Shown here piece by piece: positions 42,898 through 52,500 of a DNA stretch of 55,229 nucleotides. The translations under genes were made by a program, and so were the position numbers. This DNA is from Euplotes aediculatus. Its lineage: Eukaryota; Ciliophora; Spirotrichea; Euplotida; Euplotidae. The notes below the pieces were generated by a model. It worked only from the letters and a program-made list of their open reading frames with translations, was not told the DNA's origin and did no database searches. The stretch spans positions 1 through 55,229 of the forward strand of contig JAQGFW010033586.1 of assembly GCA_030463445.1 (NCBI GenBank), in the 5' to 3' direction. Every line of letters begins with the position of its first letter. The stretch's first letter is position 1.

Positions 42898-43563
42898 TCA
42901 CCATTCAATCTCTTTGAGACCCTTGCTACGAAGATAATTATTGGCTTGACTAAAATGTTTTGTACCAAACCAGCCACCATGATTTGCCGCCAGTGGCGAT
43001 GGGTGTTTGGCTTTCAAGACAAAGTGTTTCGATGTATCCACGATTCGGCCTTTGGCTTGGGCTGGATTTCCCCATAGCATAAATACGATTCCGTCTTTTT
43101 CATCGTTTAGATATTTAATTACGGCATCGGTGAATTGTTCCCAGCCTTTGTTCTGGTGCGAACCCGCCTGACCAGCCCTAACAGTCAAGGTTGCATTGAG
43201 TAATAAAACTCCCTGACTTGCCCAGCGTTCGAGATTCCCCGATTTCGGAATCGGTTTGCCCAAATCGTCTTGAATTTCTTTGAAAATATTGATAAGTGAA
43301 GGCGGCGAAGGAATACCGTCATTAACCGAGAAAGATAGTCCGTTGGCTTGTCCGACACCATGGTAAGGGTCTTGACCAAGTATCACAACACGGGTATCAT
43401 CGAAGCTACATTTATCGAAAGCATTAAAAATCAACCGTCCTGGCGGATAAACAGTATGCTGTGCGTATTCTTGTTTAACAAACTCAACTAAATTTTGAAA
43501 ATATGGCTTTGCAAACTCAGATTCTAATCGGTTTTTCCAGCTTTCAGCTATCTTTACGTTCAT
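42898..43563 (-). CDS. ung: Uracil-DNA glycosylase
   Basis: This family 1 enzyme removes uracil from DNA. The 221-residue protein has the water-activating loop GQDPYHGVGQANGLSFSV with the catalytic Asp, the uracil-binding strand LLLNATLTVRAGQAGSH, and the DNA-intercalation loop HPSPLAANHGGWFG. The length is normal. It is a single gene next to the insertion sequence and is intact. Confidence 0.97.
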   Translation of the reverse strand: MNVKIAESWKNRLESEFAKPYFQNLVEFVKQEYAQHTVYPPGRLIFNAFDKCSFDDTRVVILGQDPYHGVGQANGLSFSVNDGIPSPPSLINIFKEIQDDLGKPIPKSGNLERWASQGVLLLNATLTVRAGQAGSHQNKGWEQFTDAVIKYLNDEKDGIVFMLWGNPAQAKGRIVDTSKHFVLKAKHPSPLAANHGGWFGTKHFSQANNYLRSKGLKEIEW

Positions 43564-43659
43564 ATTTCATTAAATTTTGTAAATACTGAAAAAAATATTT
43601 TGTATTTTTTTGTAAATTTAAGTATTTACCGCTAATTTTAATCGAAGAAACAAATTTCT

Positions 43660-44046
43660 ATGGTAACTGCTATAACCAAAGGTTTAAAAGTAAGCGTACA
43701 AACAGAGTTTCAACCCGAGTATTCAAGTCCCATTCACGCCCATTACGTGTTCACATATAGAATTCGAATCGAAAACCACAGCGAATATACTGTGCAACTG
43801 ATGCGAAGACATTGGTATATTTTTGACACTATCGGAACGGTCAGGGAGGTAGAAGGCGAAGGCGTTGTTGGGCTTCAACCTGTTCTCGAACCCGGAGAGG
43901 TTCACGAGTATGTATCTGGCTGTAATTTGAAATCGACAATCGGCAAGATGGTTGGTAACTACACAATGGAACGTATCATGGATGGAAAGGCTTTTAAGGT
44001 CGATATTCCTGAATTTACGATGATGGTTCCGCATTTGATGAATTAA
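43660..44046 (+). CDS. apaG: ApaG-domain protein
   Basis: The 128-residue protein has the ApaG/F-box-like beta-sandwich signatures: HAHYVFTYRIRIENHS, QLMRRHWYIFDT, EVEGEGVVGLQPVLEPGEVHEY, and MVGNYTMER. In other bacteria ApaG is linked to Ap4A metabolism and cation homeostasis, but the molecular role is open. It diverges from ung. Confidence 0.95.
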   Translation: MVTAITKGLKVSVQTEFQPEYSSPIHAHYVFTYRIRIENHSEYTVQLMRRHWYIFDTIGTVREVEGEGVVGLQPVLEPGEVHEYVSGCNLKSTIGKMVGNYTMERIMDGKAFKVDIPEFTMMVPHLMN

Positions 44047-44071
44047 TTGTGATTCTGAAGGTTGTTTTTTA

Positions 44072-44833
44072 ATGGTTGTTAATTACTTCAAATTCTTAGT
44101 AAAATCTAAAAACGAACATTCGTTACATTCTCCTTTTTTGTTTGATTTTTACACCAAAGTTGTCAAAGATAAAACCAAGTATCAAGACTACGAAGTAGTT
44201 GAAAAATTGATAAAACGACTTTTGCAGGATGATTCTGTTGTAGAAAGGGCTGCCCTCGTAACCGAAAGTCAAACAGATAAATTCAACCATCAAAAAATCA
44301 ACAATATTGCTCAAAACGCATCAAAAAAACTACATTTAGCCAAATTTACCTACCGAATTATTAAATATTTTGATTATAAAGATATTGTTAATTTCGGTAA
44401 ATCTATTGGATTAACGGCCGCTCTCGAAGCATTGGCTACACAAGATGGCGACTTGATTAGTTTTGAAGAATATCCGCAAATCGCACAAAAAAATCTGAAT
44501 GATTTGGGGATTAGCAATGCTGAGATTATTGACGGAAATTCGGACTCATTATTTCTTGAAAAAATACAAGAAATCAATAATATTGATTTTGCATTTTTCG
44601 ATACCAATAACAGACTAAGACCAACAATTGAATACTTTAAGATTTGTACCGAAAAAGCTCACGAAGAAAGCTGTTTTGTAATCAACGGTATTTATCAAAC
44701 GGATGAGATGAAACAAGCGTGGAGCGAAATAAAAAACTCTCCATCAGTAACTCTTTCTATTGATTTCTTTTGGATTGGCGTTGTGTTTTTCCGACGCAAA
44801 CAGCCTAAACAGCATTTTACTTTGAGACTTTAA
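44072..44833 (+). CDS. SAM-dependent methyltransferase-like protein with an altered cofactor loop
   Basis: The 253-residue protein begins with the HSLHSPFLFDFY segment common in a Bacteroidota group annotated as methyltransferases or O-methyltransferase-like. The Rossmann segment IVNFGKSIGLTAALEALA replaces the usual Gly-rich GxGxG loop, and IDFAFFDTNNRLRPTIEYF follows the acidic strand. Activity is uncertain. It follows apaG by 25 bases on the same strand. Confidence 0.72.
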   Translation: MVVNYFKFLVKSKNEHSLHSPFLFDFYTKVVKDKTKYQDYEVVEKLIKRLLQDDSVVERAALVTESQTDKFNHQKINNIAQNASKKLHLAKFTYRIIKYFDYKDIVNFGKSIGLTAALEALATQDGDLISFEEYPQIAQKNLNDLGISNAEIIDGNSDSLFLEKIQEINNIDFAFFDTNNRLRPTIEYFKICTEKAHEESCFVINGIYQTDEMKQAWSEIKNSPSVTLSIDFFWIGVVFFRRKQPKQHFTLRL

Positions 44834-44884
44834 AATAAGCCCCGGTTGGTCATCGTTCTGTATTCAGACAAATCATACAAAACT

Positions 44885-45202
44885 ATGGAAAAAGTTATAC
44901 TTTTGATGACTGGCTTGAGTTTCACGGCGATGGCTCAAACCATAAAACCACTACCCAAAGACCAACATATTACGCCACCAAGCATTCGGGAATCTTACAA
45001 AGCACCTAAGCAAATCCCTAATTTGAGGTACCTCAAACCGCAAGATTTGCAAGCCGATACCGCCAGAATAGCGTATGCCGAACAAGACAACATGCCGATT
45101 CTGAAAGTAAAAGGCTCGATGCCAAATTTATACTCAAACAACCCCGCATACCGAATGCCAAGGTATTTATACGATGATAAAAAACGCCAAGAAGTTAAAT
45201 AA
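44885..45202 (+). CDS. Small exported protein of unknown function
   Basis: From the ATG at 44885 (MEKVILLMTG) it is 105 residues with a signal peptide ending near AMAQ. The mature part is Pro/Tyr-rich with no recognised domain. The porQ start lies 29 bases inside its end, in another frame, so the pair is co-transcribed and translationally linked. It may be an accessory of the secretion system or an unrelated periplasmic protein. Confidence 0.65.
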   Translation: MEKVILLMTGLSFTAMAQTIKPLPKDQHITPPSIRESYKAPKQIPNLRYLKPQDLQADTARIAYAEQDNMPILKVKGSMPNLYSNNPAYRMPRYLYDDKKRQEVK

Positions 45203-46217
45203 AAAACTGTGTAAATCGGTTCACTTGATTGGTCGAGTGGGATTTCTACTGATTTTTATTTTGAGTTTTGGTTTTACAAACGCTCAACTCGGTTTTTCGT
45301 TTTTAGATTTACCCAATAATGCAAAAATAAATGGATTGGGCGGAATGAATGTTTCGCTTGCGGGCAACGACATCAATTTGATTGGGGCAAATCCGGCTTT
45401 GTTGGACAGTGCCGACCAGCAACAAATTGGGGTTTCGTATTCGCCCTATTTTGCGAGTAGCCATTTACTCAATCTGAATTATTCGCCCAATGGTCGCTGG
45501 GCTGTACAGCTACAAAATCTTAACTACGGAAATTTTGCTGGTACCGATGCGGTAGGGAATCTGACTGAGGGGTTCTCGGCAAATGATTTTTTTGTGGGAG
45601 TTACTCATTCTCATAAAATCCAAAATATTACTTTTGGCATGACTGCAAAACTGATTGGTTCATTCTTAGAATCTTACAATTCGAGTGCGGCGGCAATAGA
45701 TTTAGGTGGGGTATTCCAGCATCCCAAAAAAGACCTAACTTTTGGATTAGTTGCCAAAAATATCGGTGTTGTCATTACCAAATATTCATCAAAAAAAACA
45801 GCTTTACCGTTTGATTTACAAGCTGGTATCAGCTTTAAGCCACAATTTATGCCCGTTCGATTTTCGATTACAGCCCATCATTTATACGAATTCGACATTG
45901 CTTACAATAATCCAAACATCAATTTTGAGTACGACGAAAACGGAAACAAAATTCTTAAAAAAATACCATTTACCGATAAACTATTTAGGCATATTACGAT
46001 TGGGACACAACTACTGATTCATAAAAACCTCGACATCCTTTTGGGTTACAATCATCTCCGCCGTAAAGAATTGCAAATCGCCGACCTCGGCGGTGGAGCT
46101 GGCTTTTGTTTTGGGTTTTCGTTTACACACAACCGCTTCGACTTTACATTCTCAAACGCTCGTTACGCTCGTTCGGGGGCATCGGTATTTAGCTTAAAAT
46201 ATAAATTTAGCAAGTAA
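45174..46217 (+). CDS. porQ: Type IX secretion system protein PorQ
   Basis: The 347-residue outer-membrane protein of the OMPP1/FadL type has an N-terminal signal ending near TNAQ. It then shows the PorQ entry LGFSFLDLPNNAKINGLGGMNVSLAG and NPALLDS, followed by a long beta barrel to the final FSLKYKF. PorQ, with PorU, PorV and PorZ, forms the attachment complex that processes type IX cargo. It is directly followed by a giant secreted protein gene, a plausible cargo. The start is the ATG at 45174, overlapping the upstream gene. Confidence 0.88.
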   Translation: MIKNAKKLNKKLCKSVHLIGRVGFLLIFILSFGFTNAQLGFSFLDLPNNAKINGLGGMNVSLAGNDINLIGANPALLDSADQQQIGVSYSPYFASSHLLNLNYSPNGRWAVQLQNLNYGNFAGTDAVGNLTEGFSANDFFVGVTHSHKIQNITFGMTAKLIGSFLESYNSSAAAIDLGGVFQHPKKDLTFGLVAKNIGVVITKYSSKKTALPFDLQAGISFKPQFMPVRFSITAHHLYEFDIAYNNPNINFEYDENGNKILKKIPFTDKLFRHITIGTQLLIHKNLDILLGYNHLRRKELQIADLGGGAGFCFGFSFTHNRFDFTFSNARYARSGASVFSLKYKFSK

Positions 46218-46510
46218 ATTCTAAAATTACGGTATAGTTTTTGATAGAGAATTATCCTGAGAATGTGTTTTGTTGAATTTTCAGGAAAAAATCTACAAAC
46301 AGACCTCTTCATTTATAAGCTATTTTTTTCGCTCTGCCTAAAAAGCTTTTTTTGGTAAGCATTCTACCTTTCAATAAATATTTTATTGATTATCAATACG
46401 TTATACCCTTTTTGATGCCGTTCGATAATTTTTGGTATAGAAATTGCACTTATATAAGGAAAATATATTGAGTGTTAGATTTCCATCCTTAATTCCATCA
46501 TCGCACATTA
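46218..46510. other. Intergenic region before the giant adhesin gene
   Basis: The stretch is AT-rich without a gene. A loose promoter-like pair, TTTG near 46411 and TAATTTTTG near 46426, is visible, and AAAAAGCTTTTTTT near 46341 may be part of a weak terminator of porQ. A further -7-like TACTTTTG lies inside the presumed start of the next gene (46535). Confidence 0.35.
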
Positions 46511-49500
46511 GTGATTAAGATATGTAACATACTTTACTTTTGCTATCGTAGTAACTCCAAAAACAATATCAAGCTCAAATGCTTAGGTATTGTGCTTTTG
46601 TATTTATTTATTTCTCAAAACATACTCGCACAGAATCCAATATCTGGCAATCAGGGTTTCCAAGTAATCAGCGAAGGTAATTTTACAACGTCTAATGCCT
46701 ACCATATCCATGGTCCTTTGGCAGTCGGGGGCAACATGATTTTGAATACACCAAGCATGGGCGAAATCAATATGGATAATGTTGGTTCGTATGTATTCTC
46801 AGGCGACGGGTCGGCTACTACGGGTTTATTGGTCAAAGGCCGTGTTACATGGACAACAGGCTCAGCAAAGGTTCTGAATTCAAAATATATTCACGTCGGC
46901 AACAGCACAGGTTCGACTTCGAGCAATAACGGTGGCACGGGTCTTACACAGGTTTTACCCTCAGGAACATCCTATAATAATGCCAAACGAATAGAGGCAA
47001 GCATTATTCAGCCAACTAATATTTTCCAAACTGTTGGTTTCGATTTTACGACACTTTTTAATACATATCGTACCACTTCTACAAATCTTGGAGGTAATGC
47101 CAATAATGTACAGCTTTATAATTCGAGTAATGTTGCGATAAGTGGCAATAACGTAAGTTCATCACAAAATGTTAAGATAACTACTCTAAATACGGGGGTT
47201 AATTATTTGAATTTAACTTCAACATCGCTCAATAATATCACAGAGCTTTTGTTTGAGACAAATGCCGTGCCAAGTGAGAGTAAGATATTGATAATCAATG
47301 TGCCAATCACTGCCAACTTTGTTTGGAACAACAGAAATATGCCAGGAGTTAATGGTGCTCAGGGACCTTATGTTCTGTGGAATTTCTACGGCTCGACTAC
47401 TTACAATCTTACGATAAATACGGCAAGTATGATTGTGGGGACGGTTTTTGCCCCAAATATGAACCTTATCAAAAGCGGTACTGGCGATACCGAAGGCAAT
47501 ATAATTGCTAAAACAATACAGTTAGGGCTTGGTGAGATTCATAATTATCAATTCGATAGTGATTTAACCACCGTAAATTCATTCAGTTGTTCAGGAAGTT
47601 GCGAAGGCTCAAATCTAATCGTAAATCCACAATTTGAAGCTAATCTAAATAACTGGACATCGACCAATGGAGGAACACTGACAACAGGTAGTGGTGGGAC
47701 TTACGGTAAATTTATAGAATTAAACGTAGGCGATGCAACTGGTACTTTTACAGTTTATCAAGATGTAACTTTTTCGGCGAATGCTCCTTATAAATTTATT
47801 GGATATGCAGCCAAACATGGCGTAAATAACCTTGTAAAGATGTATTTGGAGTTCTATAACGGAACTACGTATATCACAAAAACAACGGATGTTAATATAA
47901 CTAAAAATTATGATGGGACATTCCAAACCGTAAACTTTGAAGGTACAACACCTGCCAATACTACTAAAATCAGAGTTGTTGGCTGGACCCAAAACAATGC
48001 CCTCAAATTTGATAATGTCAGTCTTGTTGGGTGTGTATCTTGCTTTACGATTACACCCGCAACAGCCACAATCTGTGCAGGGCAAAATACAACACTTACG
48101 GCAAATAATTGCTCCGGAACAATCTCTTGGAATACTGGAGCAACAACCTCGACAATCACAGTAAACCCAAGCACTACCACAACATATACTGCTACTTGTA
48201 CGACAACATCAAGTAATTTGCTTACTAATCCAGGATTTGAAACAGGAAACCTGTCTTCTTGGGATAATTGGGCAAATACTTCTATAACATCGGTATCGGG
48301 CGAGAGATATTCAGGGACTTATGGAGCAAAAGTAACTGCAACCTCATCAGGCGGCGGATTTGCCCAAAGCTATCCAACTACCCCTGGCGAATCATTTACG
48401 CTAACAGTTCGAGGCAAAGTGAGTTCGGCAACACCTTGGAGTGGGGTCGGTATTCAGTTTTTTAATTCATCATACACAAATCTTGGATATACAAGCGTAG
48501 AGATAAATGCTACATCAAGTTTTCAACAATACACCGTTACGGCAATTGCTCCAGCAGGGGCGGCTTTTGTTCAGGCTTATTCTTGGAGTGAGGTTTCGGC
48601 AATCATGTATCTCGATGACTTCTCGATGACCAAAGTAGAGACATCAAGTACAACTGCTACTGTTACAGTAAATGCCCCTCCTACCGCAACAGCAGGGTCG
48701 AATTCACCCGTAACTTCAGGAGGCACTATCAACCTGACCTCATCGGGTGGTGGTACTTACACTTGGGTAGGTCCAAGTGGTTTTACCTCTACGGCACAGA
48801 ATCCATCTCGTACTGGGGCAAACTCCACAATGGCTGGTGTTTATACTGTTACGGTAACGAATGGCTGTACCGCTACCGCAACAACCAATGTAACTATCAG
48901 CGGAGCTTGTGCTGTTACAGCCTCTGCTTCATCCAATAGCCCGATTTGTGTGGGTAATACGCTCAATCTAACCGGTTCGGGGTCGGGCGGGACATCCTCT
49001 CAATTAGCTACAAATGGTAATTTCAGCAGCGGAAATACTGGTTTCTCAACCGATTACACATCTCCAGGGGGGTACAATATCACCACAAATCCAAACTTGG
49101 TTTGGAACTGGGCTCCGTCTTGTACGGCTTATGGCGGAAGTGGCAACATGATGGTTGGTGATGGTAATGGCAATGCCAATTCAAGATTTTGGTATCAGAC
49201 AATCAATGTAACGGCTGGTGTTACTTATACTCTTTCGTTTTATGCTTTTGATTTTTGGGGAGGCTCAGTTGCTGCCAAACTTCAATGGGGAGTAAATGGC
49301 ACAAAAATTGGTTCGGTACTGAATCTCTCAACAGGTGGCTGTAATACTTGGCAACAACTCACAACCACTTGGACGGCTACAAGCACTGGTACTGCTACAT
49401 TTGCTATTTACAATAATGAAACATCGGGAGGTAGTAATGATTTTGGTATTGATGAGGTCTCGATTTTAGGAGCGTCGGCATATACTTATAATTGGAGTGG

Positions 49501-52500
49501 TCCAAATTCGTTTACGAGTACTCAGCAAAATCCATCAATTAGTAATGTAACAAATGCTACTGATGGCATATATACATTGACTGTTACAAATAATGGCTGT
49601 ACCGCCACCAAGACGACAGATGTTGTTATCAATGCTACCACAGTACCAACCACTACAAGTGCCAGTCGCTGCGGTACAGGCACACTTACACTTACGGCAG
49701 CAGGATGCACAGGTACATACAACTGGTATGCGGCATCATCGGGCGGTTCGAGTCTCGGTACTGGTGCGAGTTTTACGACTCCGAGCGTCAGTTCAACGAC
49801 CACATATTTTGTAGATTGTACTGTTGGTAGCTGTGTAAGTACAAGAGCTTCGGCAGTAGCTACGGTAAATTCGGCCCCAATAACCCCAGTTGCTACGGTT
49901 ATCTCAACGGGTTGTACTGGCTCGACAGGTAGCATAAATATTACGAATTTGCCAGATGGGCTTTCAAGCAATATCGACAGCGGAGCATGGACTCAATATA
50001 AAGAGAGCTACACAGATTTAGCCGCTGGTACTTATACAATTGGTTTTCAGGCAGCAAACGGGTGTACTTCTTCTGCAAGTTTCACCGTAACAACCTCTAC
50101 CGATAACCCATCATTGAGTCTTGCCAAAACCGACCCCACCTGTACAACTACAGGTAGTATCACTGTAACTGGTAGTGGCGGCACAACTGGTTTAGGTAAA
50201 GCCTCATACGATTTATGGTTGGGGATTTCGGGAACTGCCGTTTCTAACCTAACCTCAAATGCCAATTATCCAAACTCTCCTTCGGTATCAACTACCGTAG
50301 GGATTCTTGAAGGATACATTAATTCATACGATAATTTTGGTGGTAGGATTTCTGGATATATCGTTCCACCGACCACTGGTACATATTACTTATGGATTGC
50401 TTCAGATGATGATAGCCAACTTTGGGGTAGCTCCGATGCGAATCCTGCTAATAAATCTTTGATTGCAAGCGTAACTGGCTGGACTGGCTCTCGTGAATGG
50501 AATAAGTTTACATCCCAAAAAACAGCAGCACTGAGTCTCGTTGCTGGGCAAATATATTACTTTGAAGCCCTTTATAAAGAAGGCGGTGGCGGAGACAACA
50601 TCGCAATCGGATGGTCAAAACCAGGTGAAAGCACGACTGTTCCGAGTGAAGTCATCACAGGTAAACACATCAGACCAAACGTAGCAAGCTCTGTAACAAC
50701 GCCAGTTTATCAATACAGAATCAATAGCGGAGCTTTTCAATCAAGCAATACATTTACAGGTCTCGCTGCTGGAACTTACACCGTTACTATTCAGGATGCC
50801 GGCGGATGTACTTCAACAAGTACAATCACACTTACAACAACAGGTAGCCTTGCAGCTCCAACAGCAACAGGTGCAAGTCGTTGTGGAACAGGGACTGTTA
50901 CATTAACAGCATCGGGTTGTGCTGGAACATACAACTGGTACGCCGCACCGACAGGTGGTTCGAGCTTAGGTACTGGAGCAAGTTTTACAACTCCAAGTAT
51001 ATCAGCTACAACTATTTATTATGTAGATTGTACCTCTGGTACGTGCGTTAGCACTCGTGCGGCAGCAACTGCTACTATAAATGCAATACCGGCTGCTCCT
51101 ACTGGTAACAACAACGGACGCTGCGGAACTGGTACTGTAACTCTTACGGCTTCGGGATGTACTGGTGGACAAATCAGTTGGTTCTCGACCGCAACAGGTG
51201 GTGCAGCACTTTCGACAAATACAACTTCTTTCACAACACCAAGTATATCAACCACCACCACTTATTATGCCCAATGTAGTATTAATAGTTGTGTGAGTGC
51301 TACTCGTACGGCTGTTACGGCATCTATCAGTACGGTTCCTGCTGCTCCTACTGCCACAGGTGGTAGTCGTTGTGGTACTGGTACTGTCACGCTGACGGCC
51401 TCGGGTTGTTCTGGTGGACAAATCAACTGGTTTTCGACTGCTACGGGTGGGGTTGCTCTTTCAACAAATACGACATCATTTTTAACACCGAGTATTTCAA
51501 CTAATACCACATACTTTGCAGAATGTAACGTGAGTGGCTGTGTAAGTGCCACAAGAGCTTCGGCACTGGCAACCATCAATACTGCGGTTTCGTTGACAGC
51601 CATAAATGATACCGAGTGCGTAGGAAGTACAGCCTCGATTGGAGTCACACCAAGTGGTGGCAGTGGTTTTACTTATTCGTGGTCAGGGCCAAATGGTTTC
51701 AATAGTACATTACAAAATCCGACTATTTCTAATGTACAAACAACCAACGCAGGAGCATATACAGTTACAGTTACCAATTCGGTAGGATGCTCGGCAAGTG
51801 TATCTGTTTCATTAATCGTAAATACAGTCCCGTCTGCTCCGACAACAACCGATAATGACCGTTGTGGAAACGGCACAGTTACGCTAAGTGCTTCGGGATG
51901 TGCTGGTGGTACAATCTCTTGGTTCAGTACCGCAACGGGAGGCTCGGCGTTATCTACCAATACTTCAACATTTACAACTCCAAGCCTAACAGCTCCAACA
52001 ACAGCTACTTATTATGTTGCTTGTACCATAAATGGCTGTACTAGTAGTACCAGAGAACCTGCGGTTGCCAACGCCTACGGTTATCCAACAGCCACGGCAA
52101 GTTCTAACAGCCCAGTAGCTCAAGATACTGATATTTATTTGACATCATCTGGCGGTACATCTTATTCATGGATTGGACCAAACGACTATACTTCGATTGG
52201 TCAAAACCCAGTGATATTTAGTGCAGCTCCTTCGATGGCAGGAGTTTACACCGTAACTGTTACAAACAATGGCTGTACCGCAGTTGCCACAACACAAGTT
52301 ATCATTACGGGGGGGAATACAGGAGCAGGTGGTAGTTGTTCGGGTAACTTTACAGACACAGGCGGAACATCCGCTAATTATAGTAATAATCAAGATATTA
52401 CACAAACATTCTGTGCTGAAACTGGCAAAAACTTAAAGCTGACTTTTGCATCTTTTGCACTCGAAAACAACGCCGACTTTTTATATGTGTACGATGGCCC

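Noticed and set aside
50876-52080. Regular repeats resembling a CRISPR array
   Set aside because: Period is 240-250 bases, repeats are in frame and translate to Ig domains; no short identical repeats with unique spacers.
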